Source: Nitrospirota bacterium (lineage in GTDB: Bacteria; NPL-UPA2; JAGMAN01). Taken from it: DNA of 11,778 nt. The notes below the pieces were generated by a model. It saw nothing but the letters and a program-made list of their open reading frames with translations. It did no database searches and had not been told where the DNA came from. Positions 1 to 5,971 of the stretch are shown here, piece after piece (the stretch's first letter is position 1; every line of letters starts with the position of its first letter). The DNA lies in assembly GCA_030605915.1 (NCBI GenBank), contig JAUWHM010000132.1, positions 1 to 11,778 of the forward strand. Direction: 5' to 3'. A program made the position numbers and the translations under genes.

Positions 1-85
1 TAAAAGGCTCGCGACCTAACAACAATTATCAACAAAAACAACACGCTCTCAAAAAAGAAAAAGAACACTGACTAATAAAACCATG

Positions 86-127
86 AAAATAGGACATTTC
101 TATTAAGTTAAAAATAGGACATTTCTA
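86..127. repeat. Two direct copies of a 17-base repeat
   Basis: The sequence AAAATAGGACATTTCTA occurs exactly at 86-102 and again at 111-127, a period of 25 bases. The core GACATTTCT appears a third time at 158-166, overlapping the -35 box of the promoter at 156-184. Repeats lined up upstream of and into a promoter could be operator sites for a regulator. Alternatively they could be a remnant of a mobile-element end or an intergenic repeat family. The repetition is seen directly; the role is inferred. Confidence 0.7.
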
Positions 128-155
128 AATTGTCTTGACAAGGAATTTTTTAAAC

Positions 156-184
156 TTGACATTTCTCAATTCTCAATCTATAAT
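156..184 (+). promoter_or_regulatory. Consensus sigma-70 promoter for the envelope operon
   Basis: A perfect -35 box TTGACA (156-161) and a perfect -10 box TATAAT (179-184) are separated by the ideal 17 bases. Transcription would start near 190-192, about 27 bases before the leader ORF at 218 and about 85 bases before the DUF3108 gene. A second TTGACA at 135-140 has no -10 box at the right distance. The core of the upstream direct repeat overlaps this -35 box, which would allow repression, but that is inference. Confidence 0.85.
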
Positions 185-217
185 CCTACGAGGGTCAAGT
201 TTTAATAGGAGTATGAG

Positions 218-286
218 ATGAACATAAAAGGGCTCAAAGATAAAGTTGAGACTATCATTAAGGAAATAGAAGGAAATGAGACTTGA
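218..286 (+). CDS. Possible 22-aa leader peptide upstream of DUF3108 gene
   Basis: A short reading frame starts at ATG 218, six bases after a good Shine-Dalgarno sequence AGGAG (207-211), and stops at TGA 284-286. The peptide starts MNIKGLKDKVETIIKEIE and is highly charged, probably helical, with no signal sequence. It overlaps the ATG of the next gene (276) in a different frame. Ribosomes finishing this frame would therefore be placed to start the DUF3108 gene, whose own start has only weak SD matches. It is the first frame after the promoter at 156-184. It could be a coupling leader, a small protein, or chance. No similarity is recognised. Confidence 0.4.
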   Translation: MNIKGLKDKVETIIKEIEGNET

Positions 287-1055
287 AAAATACCTTTTAT
301 CCTGGCTCATTGGGGCCCTAATTCTTTTTTTATGTCAATTTGTGGCCGTCGCTGAGGAGAAGTCTCCTTTTTCAGTGGGTGAGAAGCTTACCTTCCGGAT
401 AATCTATTTTGCCCTTCCGGCGGGGACGGCTACCTTAGAGGTAAGAGCAATTACTAACTGGGAGGAAAAGGAGGTTTACCAATTAGTGGCTACCGCTCAG
501 TCTTCAGCTCTTTTTTCCCTCTTCTACCGGGTAAGGGACCGACTGGAATCCCTGATAGATGCTAAGAGTTTCCTCCCCTGCCGATTCGAGAAACATCAGG
601 AGGAGGGAGATTATCGCAACCATGAGGTGACCATTTTCAACAGGGGTGAGAATACGGCTACTACCTTCGATGCTGAAGAGAAGGAGCTTAACCCGGACGG
701 CGTTTCTGTTTCTGTGCCCGCCGATGTGCAGGATGCCCTTTCCTCTTTTTACCACCTTAGAAGGCAGCGCTTAGAGGTGGGGAAGTCGATCTTCATCAAT
801 GTCAATGCTGATGAGAAGAATTATCAGGTGGAAGTGAAAGTTCTGAAGAAGGAGGAATTGGGTAAGAGGAGACTGAAGACCATTGTGGTTAAGCCCATTC
901 TAAGACAGGTGAAATTGGGAGGGATCTTGAAGAAGAAGGGATATGTCTATATCTGGCTCACCGACGACGAGCGTAGAATCCCGGCGCTTATAAAAGCCAA
1001 AGTGGTCATTGGCTCGCTGACCATGATGCTGATAGATAAGGAGCTGGGGAAGTGA
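276..1055 (+). CDS. DUF3108 domain-containing exported protein
   Basis: This is a 259-residue envelope protein of the DUF3108 family, whose molecular function is not established. Residues 5-25 form a hydrophobic signal segment after a short charged start (MRLEKY), with a likely cleavage site at AVA-EE around residue 26. The mature start, with GEKLTFRIIY followed by ALPAGTATLEV, is the typical N-terminal block of the family. The rest is predicted beta-rich with many alternating charged strands. It is the first large gene after the promoter at 156-184, and its stop overlaps the GTG start of gmhA, so the two are likely co-translated. Its place at the head of a heptose/Kdo/Lpt operon suggests an outer-envelope role, which is inferred from neighbours only. 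The start at 276 overlaps a small upstream frame. Confidence 0.82.
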   Translation: MRLEKYLLSWLIGALILFLCQFVAVAEEKSPFSVGEKLTFRIIYFALPAGTATLEVRAITNWEEKEVYQLVATAQSSALFSLFYRVRDRLESLIDAKSFLPCRFEKHQEEGDYRNHEVTIFNRGENTATTFDAEEKELNPDGVSVSVPADVQDALSSFYHLRRQRLEVGKSIFINVNADEKNYQVEVKVLKKEELGKRRLKTIVVKPILRQVKLGGILKKKGYVYIWLTDDERRIPALIKAKVVIGSLTMMLIDKELGK

Positions 1056-1615
1056 AAGATAAGATAATAGCTGGGCTTCGGGAAAGCATTCAGGTCAAGG
1101 AAGCGATCCTCAAAGAGCAGGTGGGAGTAATTGCCGCAGTAGCAGAATCCGTAGCCAGGGCGATAAGGGAAGGGGGCAAAGTAATCCTCTTTGGGAACGG
1201 AGGCAGTGCGGCCGATGCTCAACATTTAGCCGCCGAACTGGTGGGAAGATTTAAGCGGGAGAGAAAGGCAGTGGCCGCTATTGCTCTTTCTACCAATACC
1301 TCCATCCTCACCTCAATTAGCAATGACTATTCCTTTAAGGATGTCTTTAGAAGGCAGGTAGAGGCTTTAGCCGCTCCTCGGGATATTGTTATCGGGATAA
1401 GCACCAGTGGAAGAGCAGCCAACATAATTGAAGCGGTTAAGGAAGCCAAAGGGAAGGGTCTTTTTACGGTGGGATTTACGGGAGGGGACGGAGGAGAGTT
1501 AGCTGAGTTGGTGGACCTCGCTTTTATCGTTCCCTCTTCAGATACAGCTCGTATCCAGGAAGCCCACATTACCGCTGGTCATCTTGTATGTCAGTTGGTA
1601 GAGGAGCTGCTCTGA
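1052..1615 (+). CDS. gmhA: Sedoheptulose-7-phosphate isomerase GmhA
   Basis: This enzyme converts D-sedoheptulose 7-phosphate to D-glycero-D-manno-heptose 7-phosphate, the first step toward the ADP-heptose of the LPS inner core. It acts in the cytoplasm as a SIS-fold oligomer. The phosphate-binding loop is FGNGGSAADAQH (residues 47-58), followed by AAEL with Glu62. The second SIS block is ISTSGRAANI (116-125). IQEAHITAGH (168-177) supplies Gln169, His172 and His177. These match the catalytic and zinc residues known for E. coli GmhA (Glu65, His180). The length of 187 residues is normal. The GTG start overlaps the preceding TGA (GTGA), indicating translational coupling to the DUF3108 gene. The heptose kinase follows 29 bases later. 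Confidence 0.93.
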   Translation: MKDKIIAGLRESIQVKEAILKEQVGVIAAVAESVARAIREGGKVILFGNGGSAADAQHLAAELVGRFKRERKAVAAIALSTNTSILTSISNDYSFKDVFRRQVEALAAPRDIVIGISTSGRAANIIEAVKEAKGKGLFTVGFTGGDGGELAELVDLAFIVPSSDTARIQEAHITAGHLVCQLVEELL

Positions 1616-1644
1616 GCTTCTGGGTAGGAGAAAATAACAGAAGC

Positions 1645-2643
1645 ATGAAAGATAGAGACAGGCTGAAAGAAATAATTTCTAAATTCTCCCAGGGAAGGGT
1701 TCTGGTAATAGGTGACCTTATCCTTGATGAATACGTTGAGGGAAATGTCTCTCGCATCTCGCCCGAGGCTCCCATTCCGGTGGTGGAGGTGATTAAGGAA
1801 TCCTCTTTACCCGGGGGAGCAGCCAATGTAGCCAATAATATTCATACCTTAGGGGGCCGGGGCTTCCTGAGCGGGGTGGTTGGCCAGGACGGAAGTGGAG
1901 ATACCCTCAAGGAGGAACTTTTGCGCAGAGGGATAGAGGCTGAGGGATTGGTGGTGGATAGCCGTCGACCAACTACCATAAAGACCAGAATCATTGCTCA
2001 TCATCAACAGCTTGTCCGAGTTGACCGGGAGAGGAAGGAAGCCATAGATGATTCTATACTAAAACAGATGTTGGCTTATTGCCGGTCGCTCGTGGATGAT
2101 ATCCAGACGGTAGCAGTTGAAGACTATGGAAAGGGAGTGATAACAGAGGAGCTTTTATCAGCCATAAAGGAGATGGCTGGAAGGAGAACGATCATCGTCG
2201 ATCCCAGGGTAGGCAGTTTCTCTCAATATAAAGGAGCGGGACTCATTACCCCCAATCGCCATGAGGCAGAGGTGGCCCTGGGAAGAGAGATAAAGGATGA
2301 AGGAAGTTTAAGAGAGGCCGGGAAGGAACTGCTTCACCGACTTAATTGCCAAGCTGTTCTCATCACCCTGGGGGAGGAAGGTATGTGCCTATTTCAAAAG
2401 GGAGATTCTGTGACTCACATTCCAACTATAGCCCGGGAAGTTTATGATGTCTCGGGAGCAGGAGATACAGTAGTAGCAACGGCGTCCCTGGCTTTATCGG
2501 TGGGAGCTAACCTGGAGGAGGCGGCCCAGCTTTCCAATTTGGCGGCTGGTATTGTCGTTGGGAAAGTGGGGACAGCGGCCGTCTCAGGAGAAGAATTGGA
2601 GAGATTTCTGAAACAGTCAGAAATCTCTGATTCCACAGATTAA
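1645..2643 (+). CDS. hldA: D-glycero-beta-D-manno-heptose-7-phosphate kinase (HldE N-terminal type)
   Basis: This is a PfkB/ribokinase-family kinase that phosphorylates heptose 7-phosphate at C1 in ADP-heptose synthesis. Features are VIGDLILDEY (residues 21-30), the sugar-binding LPGGAANVANN (55-65), the family EDYGKGV (159-165), ITPNRHEAEV (201-210) and the anion-hole motif VSGAGDT with catalytic Asp274. ATG 1645 (332 aa) is preferred over the in-frame ATG at 1588. The 1588 start would overlap gmhA by 28 bases, lacks an SD and adds residues unlike the family; a TAGGAG lies at 1625-1630. The protein ends after the kinase domain. The cytidylyltransferase half of fused HldE proteins is absent, so a separate hldC/rfaE2 and gmhB should lie elsewhere. 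The last ten residues are encoded within inverted-repeat sequence and look like an added tail. Confidence 0.92.
   Translation: MKDRDRLKEIISKFSQGRVLVIGDLILDEYVEGNVSRISPEAPIPVVEVIKESSLPGGAANVANNIHTLGGRGFLSGVVGQDGSGDTLKEELLRRGIEAEGLVVDSRRPTTIKTRIIAHHQQLVRVDRERKEAIDDSILKQMLAYCRSLVDDIQTVAVEDYGKGVITEELLSAIKEMAGRRTIIVDPRVGSFSQYKGAGLITPNRHEAEVALGREIKDEGSLREAGKELLHRLNCQAVLITLGEEGMCLFQKGDSVTHIPTIAREVYDVSGAGDTVVATASLALSVGANLEEAAQLSNLAAGIVVGKVGTAAVSGEELERFLKQSEISDSTD
2600..2628 (+). repeat. Perfect 11-bp inverted repeat at the 3' end of the heptose kinase gene
   Basis: AGAGATTTCTG (2600-2610) pairs perfectly with CAGAAATCTCT (2618-2628) across a 7-base loop. It lies inside the last codons of the kinase gene, where the protein sequence is least constrained. 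No T-run follows directly, so it is not a classic terminator. It may slow transcription, protect the 3' end of the upstream message, or be part of a repeat element that extends into the gap. Confidence 0.7.
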
Positions 2644-2741
2644 AAAGCGTAGATTGCACAGATAGAACAAATCTTTAATCGGTGTAATCGTTCTACCAAA
2701 TCTGTGTGATCAATAAAATGCAAGTTTTTAATGCGTTTTAT
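2634..2741. repeat. Dyad-rich intergenic repeat region before kdsA
   Basis: The 118-base gap before kdsA (2644-2761) is the longest between genes inside either operon. CACAGATT recurs as CACAGATT (2634-2641) and GCACAGAT (2656-2663), and inverted as AATCTGTG (2699-2706). GATTGCACAGATAGAAC (2652-2668) is an imperfect inverse of the segment 2690-2711, with a 5-base bulge and a 21-base loop. A second AT-rich dyad follows: ATAAAATGC (2713-2721) against GCGTTTTAT (2733-2741), nine pairs including one U-G wobble. No good -35/-10 pair was found, although TATAAA at 2741-2746 could serve as a weak -10. Short CACAGATT-type repeats are, from memory, common in environmental genomes; this was not checked. 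Confidence 0.6.
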
Positions 2742-2761
2742 ATAAAAGGGATTGTGGATAA

Positions 2762-3583
2762 ATGACCAGGGAAGTGAAAGTTGGAAACATCTGGATAGGA
2801 AGGGAATTAGTTTTAATTGCCGGTCCCTGTGTCATTGAGAGCGAGGAGGTCTGCCTGGAGACGGCTGGCGAGATAAAGAGGATAACCGAAACAGTTAATA
2901 TACCCTTCATTTTTAAATCTTCATACGATAAGGCCAATCGGTCCTCGCTGGAATCATTCCGGGGGCCGGGGCTCGGCAAGGGACTTAAAATTCTCACTAA
3001 GGTCAAAGATAAAGTTGGAGTTCCCATCACTTCTGATATTCACTGTCGGGAGGAGATAGAGGAGGCATCTCGGGTTCTAGATATAATCCAGATCCCCGCC
3101 TTCCTCTCTCGTCAGACCGATTTACTCCTGGCGGCAGGTCGGACCGGGAAGGCGATAAATGTGAAGAAGGGGCAGTTCTTAGCTCCTGAGGATATGCAGA
3201 ATGTGGTCGATAAGCTCATTAGCACTGGGAACCAAAATATATTGCTTACCGAGCGGGGAACTTCCTTCGGCTACCATAACCTTATTGTCGATATGCGCAG
3301 TCTACCCCAGATGAGGAAATTGGGTTATCCAGTTATCTTCGATGCAACTCACAGTGTTCAACTGCCAGGAGGAAGTAAGACTTCAGGCGGACAGAGAGAA
3401 TTTGTTCCCGCCCTGGCCAGGGCCGCCACGGCGGCTGGCTGCCATGGGCTCTTCTTAGAAGTGCATCCAGACCCCGATGAGGCTTTATGTGATGGGCCAA
3501 ATATGATAAGTCTAAAAGAGCTCCCTCACCTGCTTAAGCAGGTGAAAGAGATAGACAAAATAGTAAGAAAGGACTTGCCCTAA
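2762..3583 (+). CDS. kdsA: 3-deoxy-8-phosphooctulonate synthase KdsA (metal-dependent type)
   Basis: This enzyme condenses phosphoenolpyruvate with D-arabinose 5-phosphate to give Kdo 8-phosphate, committing carbon to the Kdo of lipid A-core. The TIM-barrel family motifs are all present: LIAGPCVIES (residues 18-27), FKSSYDKANRSS (51-62), FRGPGLGKGL (66-75), SDIHC (91-95), DIIQIPAFLSRQTDLL (107-122) and DATHSVQLPG (194-203). Cys23, His197, Glu233 and Asp244 line up with the metal ligands known from Aquifex KdsA. This marks the metal-dependent class, since the E. coli metal-free form has Asn in place of the Cys. At 273 residues it is a normal length. The ATG has an upstream AAGGGA at 2746-2751, about ten bases away. 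The stop directly abuts the GTG of kdsC. Confidence 0.95.
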   Translation: MTREVKVGNIWIGRELVLIAGPCVIESEEVCLETAGEIKRITETVNIPFIFKSSYDKANRSSLESFRGPGLGKGLKILTKVKDKVGVPITSDIHCREEIEEASRVLDIIQIPAFLSRQTDLLLAAGRTGKAINVKKGQFLAPEDMQNVVDKLISTGNQNILLTERGTSFGYHNLIVDMRSLPQMRKLGYPVIFDATHSVQLPGGSKTSGGQREFVPALARAATAAGCHGLFLEVHPDPDEALCDGPNMISLKELPHLLKQVKEIDKIVRKDLP

Positions 3584-4108
3584 GTGTTAGAGGATAAGGC
3601 TAAGAAAATTAAAATGTTCATTATGGATGTGGACGGAGTGCTTACCGATGGGAGGATAGTCTTAGGAAATCGAGGTGAGGAGCTTAAATTCTTCCATGTT
3701 CTGGATGGGGTAGGAATAAGTTTAGCCCATCGGGCTGGACTGCGAACAGCTATTATCTCCGCTCGCCGTTCATCGGTGACCTCCCTCAGAGCCAGGGAGT
3801 TGGGCATAGAAATTGTCTATCAAGTCGTCAACGATAAGAAGGAAGCCTACCAGGAAATTTTGAACAAATACCACCTGCAAGATGAGGAAGTGGCCTATAT
3901 AGGAGATGACCTGCATGACCTTCCCATCTTAAAACGGGTTGGTCTTTCCCTGAGCGTAGCCAATGGGAGGGATGAGGCAAGGGAAATAGCTGACTATATC
4001 ACTAAGGTCCCTGGAGGGCAGGGAGCAGTGCGGGAGGCCGTTGAGATAATCCTTAAGGCACAGGGGAAGTGGGAGGAAGTAACCAGACGGTATCAAGTTT
4101 CGGCATAG
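3584..4108 (+). CDS. kdsC: Kdo-8-phosphate phosphatase KdsC
   Basis: This HAD-superfamily phosphatase of the YrbI/KdsC type removes phosphate from Kdo 8-phosphate to release Kdo, the step after KdsA. HAD motif I is MDVDGVLTDG, with Asp15 as nucleophile and Asp17 as acid/base. Motif II is IISARRS (58-64). The Lys85/Lys86 pair is in the motif III region. Motif IV is YIGDDLHDLP (105-114). The C-terminal PGGQGAVRE (143-151) is the signature of KdsC rather than of other HAD enzymes. The protein is capless and 174 residues long, as usual. The GTG start immediately follows the kdsA stop with no spacer, so the two are probably co-translated. The final residues QVSA and the stop lie inside a perfect inverted repeat (4095-4117). 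Confidence 0.93.
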   Translation: MLEDKAKKIKMFIMDVDGVLTDGRIVLGNRGEELKFFHVLDGVGISLAHRAGLRTAIISARRSSVTSLRARELGIEIVYQVVNDKKEAYQEILNKYHLQDEEVAYIGDDLHDLPILKRVGLSLSVANGRDEAREIADYITKVPGGQGAVREAVEIILKAQGKWEEVTRRYQVSA

Positions 4109-4117
4109 CCGAAACTT
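4095..4117 (+). repeat. Perfect 10-bp hairpin spanning the kdsC stop codon
   Basis: AAGTTTCGGC (4095-4104) and GCCGAAACTT (4108-4117) are exact inverse copies with a 3-base loop ATA. The kdsC stop TAG (4106-4108) falls in the loop and first stem base. Only TT and then TATATGG follow, so it lacks the U-run of an intrinsic terminator. It ends ten bases before the lptC start. It may attenuate, stabilise the upstream message or tune lptC translation. It may also be one copy of a dispersed palindromic repeat. Confidence 0.75.
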
Positions 4118-4127
4118 TATATGGATC

Positions 4128-4733
4128 ATGAGAGATCTTATCATAGTCATTCTTTTATCAGCAATAGCCATCTTATTCTTTGGCTCATGTGCCAGAGAAG
4201 AGGTGAAAGAGCCAGAAGCTCCCGTTGAGGAACCACGGGAAGAGTCGGGGGAGAAGGCAGAAGGAGTTACTCTTATCGACAGGAAGGAGGGAGAAGTCCT
4301 GACATTGCGGGCGCGTGCAGTCAGTGGCTTGGACCAGCAGATGGTGACCATCGAGGACCCGCAGGTAGAGAAAATCTTTTATGAAGACGATGAAGAAAAG
4401 TCAATAGAGCTAGAAGCCGTTACGGGCGTCTGGAATAGAGACAGTGGCCAAATTGAAGCAGAGAAAGAAGTGAGAGGAGTAGTTAGATTTGGGGAGGAGA
4501 TTATCATTCGACATGCTGACAGGATGTGTTACGAACCGAAAAAGCATATGATAATTTTAGAGGGTCAGGTGAAGATAGAGCGAAAGATAGATATCCTCAA
4601 TGCAGATAAGGTGACTATATATTTAGATGATGGAGATAAGGAGATTACTAAAGTAGTGGCTGAGGGAAATGTAACCGGGAGGGTCTTCCCTGAAAGAAAA
4701 GAGAAGCCGAAAGATGGTTCTCAGAACAGATAG
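4128..4733 (+). CDS. lptC: LptC-like LPS export lipoprotein (possible LptC/LptA role)
   Basis: This 201-residue envelope protein has an N-terminal hydrophobic segment (residues 4-18) and a likely lipobox FGSC with Cys21. An acidic, Pro/Glu-rich linker (24-45) precedes a beta-rich region of OstA/LptC type. That region has repeated strands such as LTLRARAV, IELEAVTGVWN..SGQIEAEKEV, RHADRMCYEP, IILEGQVKIE and ITKVVAEGNVTGRV. LptC bridges the LptBFG transporter to periplasmic LptA. Its position immediately before lptB, overlapping it by 20 bases, supports the call. The C-terminal strands also resemble LptA, and no separate lptA lies between it and lptB. ATG 4128 has no clear SD, so translation may depend on ribosomes leaving kdsC 19 bases upstream. 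The predicted lipoprotein anchor differs from the E. coli LptC membrane helix. Confidence 0.72.
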   Translation: MRDLIIVILLSAIAILFFGSCAREEVKEPEAPVEEPREESGEKAEGVTLIDRKEGEVLTLRARAVSGLDQQMVTIEDPQVEKIFYEDDEEKSIELEAVTGVWNRDSGQIEAEKEVRGVVRFGEEIIIRHADRMCYEPKKHMIILEGQVKIERKIDILNADKVTIYLDDGDKEITKVVAEGNVTGRVFPERKEKPKDGSQNR

Positions 4734-5433
4734 TCTGATTAAATCCTACAAGCACAGCAGGGTGGTAGATGGAATCTCTATTGAAATAAAGAAGGGCGAA
4801 GTAGTTGGTCTCCTCGGGCCTAATGGGGCAGGGAAGACAACCACTTTCTATATGATGGTTGGCCTCCTCAGGCCGGATGAGGGTAGCATTTACTTAGGAG
4901 AGGAGAATATCACTAATCTTCCCATGTTCGCCAGGGCGAGGAAGGGAATAGGGTATCTACCTCAAGAATCTTCCATCTTCCGCAAATTGACGGTAGCGGA
5001 GAATATACTGGCTATCCTCCAGACCCTCCCCCTGAGTAGAAGGGAGCGTCTGGTGAGACTGGGAAGTCTGCTAAAAGAGCTCGATGTAGCCCATTTAGCT
5101 AAGCAAAGGGCTTGGACCCTCTCTGGAGGAGAACGCCGAAGAGTGGAGATCACCCGAGCCCTGGTTACCTCCCCCTCCTTCATCTTACTTGACGAACCCT
5201 TCACTGGAATTGATCCCATCGTCGTTTCTGATATTCAGCAGATTATATTTGAACTTAAGAATAAGGGATATGGCGTCTTAATTACTGACCACAATGTGCG
5301 GGAAACCTTGGAGATCACCGATCGAGCCTATATAATGCATCAAGGCAGAATCCTCCTCTCTGGAACATCCCATGAACTGGTCACCAGTGAAGAAGCCCGC
5401 AGAATCTACTTGGGGGAAGATTTTAAACTTTGA
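4714..5433 (+). CDS. lptB: LPS export ABC transporter ATP-binding protein LptB
   Basis: This is the cytoplasmic ATPase of the LptBFG transporter that extracts LPS from the inner membrane. Walker A is GPNGAGKTTT (residues 35-44). The Q-loop is YLPQESSIFRKLTVAENI (81-98, Gln84), a stretch characteristic of LptB. The signature is LSGGERRR (136-143). Walker B is ILLDEPFTGIDP (157-168) with Glu161. The H-loop is TDHNVRETL (191-199, His193), followed by a DRAYIMHQGRIL segment. At 239 residues it has the usual length. The ATG lies inside the end of lptC (20-base overlap), preceded by AGAGAAG as SD. The permease genes lptF/lptG are not in the window. A strong promoter for the next operon overlaps its stop codon. 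Confidence 0.94.
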   Translation: MVLRTDSLIKSYKHSRVVDGISIEIKKGEVVGLLGPNGAGKTTTFYMMVGLLRPDEGSIYLGEENITNLPMFARARKGIGYLPQESSIFRKLTVAENILAILQTLPLSRRERLVRLGSLLKELDVAHLAKQRAWTLSGGERRRVEITRALVTSPSFILLDEPFTGIDPIVVSDIQQIIFELKNKGYGVLITDHNVRETLEITDRAYIMHQGRILLSGTSHELVTSEEARRIYLGEDFKL

Positions 5434-5459
5434 CAGGCAGAACATAGGTGTGTTATAAT
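5430..5459 (+). promoter_or_regulatory. Consensus extended -10 promoter for the PTS operon
   Basis: A perfect -35 TTGACA (5430-5435) overlaps the lptB stop TGA (5431-5433). A perfect -10 TATAAT (5454-5459) lies 18 bases downstream and is preceded by TG at 5451-5452, giving the extended -10 form TGTTATAAT. Transcription should start near 5466, giving a leader of about 40 bases to the ptsN start at 5506. This separates the PTS/sugar/SAM genes from the envelope operon, although read-through from lptB remains possible because no terminator lies between them. Confidence 0.88.
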
Positions 5460-5495
5460 TCCGCCTAAAGTATTTATGGTTACGAGGATTTTTTT

Positions 5496-5502
5496 GGAGG
5501 GG
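5496..5502 (+). promoter_or_regulatory. Ribosome binding site that fixes the ptsN start
   Basis: GGAGGGG lies just before ATG 5506; the spacing from GGAGG is five bases. An in-frame ATG at 5476 would add ten residues (MVTRIFLEGK). It lies only about ten bases from the predicted transcription start and has no SD. The start at 5506 also gives the usual EIIA-Ntr beginning. A run of seven T (5489-5495) directly precedes this site. Confidence 0.75.
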
Positions 5503-5505
5503 AAG

Positions 5506-5970
5506 ATGAAAATAATGGATTTTTTGAGGGAAGGAGCAGTTAGGGCTCACCTCAAGGCCAGTGGAAAGAAGGAGGTCATTGAGGAGTTAGTTAACTTGTT
5601 AGTTGAGACAGGCGGGATAGAGAATACGGAGGAGTTAATCAAAGCCCTCCTGGCCAGGGAGAAGCTGGGCAGCACCGGCATTGGACAGGGAGTAGCCATT
5701 CCCCATGCTAAGTCGGATGTGGTGAGGGGAGTGATAGCCGCCTTCGGTCAATCTCCTCAGGGAATAGCGTTCGATGCCGTAGATGGGAAACCAGCTCACC
5801 TCTTCTTTTTATTGGTGGCCCCCACCGATTCCACCGGGCCTCACTTAAAAGCTTTGGCTCGCCTGTCACGTCTTCTGAGGGATAAATCTTTCCGGGAATC
5901 TCTGAGGAAGGCTGAGACCGATGAGGAGCTCCTAAGAGTGATAAAGGAAGAAGACGGTAAGAAACACTGA
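5506..5970 (+). CDS. ptsN: PTS EIIA-Ntr-type protein PtsN
   Basis: This is a 154-residue EIIA domain of the fructose/nitrogen (EIIA-Ntr) family. It accepts phosphate from HPr-type carriers and usually works in regulation rather than sugar uptake. The phosphorylation site is IGQGVAIPHAKSD, with His67. The preceding LLAREKLGSTGIG block and the later FFLLVAPTDSTGPHLKALARLSRLLRD segment are standard for the family. The fold is complete, with no EIIB or EIIC fused. It is the first gene after the promoter at 5430-5459, and the next gene begins one base past its stop. In many proteobacteria ptsN follows lptB with rpoN and hpf in between. Here neither is present, so the usual link to sigma-54 is not seen locally. 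Confidence 0.92.
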   Translation: MKIMDFLREGAVRAHLKASGKKEVIEELVNLLVETGGIENTEELIKALLAREKLGSTGIGQGVAIPHAKSDVVRGVIAAFGQSPQGIAFDAVDGKPAHLFFLLVAPTDSTGPHLKALARLSRLLRDKSFRESLRKAETDEELLRVIKEEDGKKH

Positions 5971-5971
5971 T

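Larger units (their letters stand above)
1..217. other. AT-rich gene-free upstream region
   Basis: No convincing coding region is visible on either strand here. The first 80 bases are rich in A and C on the + strand and contain several stops. The rest holds a 17-base direct repeat (86-102 and 111-127), a short dyad TTGTC-TT-GACAA (130-141) and a consensus promoter (156-184). Base composition is clearly more AT-rich than the genes to the right. It reads as an intergenic control region, or as the far edge of something outside the window. Confidence 0.6.

Noticed and set aside
1..80. Tail of a gene entering from the left edge
   Set aside because: The stretch is low-complexity A/C-rich with stops in the forward frames and no recognisable protein on either strand.
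1588..1644. Upstream ATG start for the heptose kinase
   Set aside because: It would overlap gmhA by 28 bases, has no SD, and adds 19 residues not resembling the family; ATG 1645 fits better.
2712..2761. Dedicated promoter for kdsA
   Set aside because: TATAAA at 2741-2746 is a possible -10, but no acceptable -35 lies 16-18 bases upstream.
2728..3030. Antisense open frames inside the main genes, for example opposite kdsA, enzyme I and metK
   Set aside because: They lack SD sites and recognisable domains and mirror the codon bias of the well-supported + strand genes.
4095..4120. Intrinsic terminator after kdsC
   Set aside because: The stem is good but no U-run follows, and the operon continues within 20 bases.
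5489..5495. Seven-T run before ptsN as a slippage or frameshift site
   Set aside because: It lies in the untranslated leader if ptsN starts at 5506, so no frame effect is expected.
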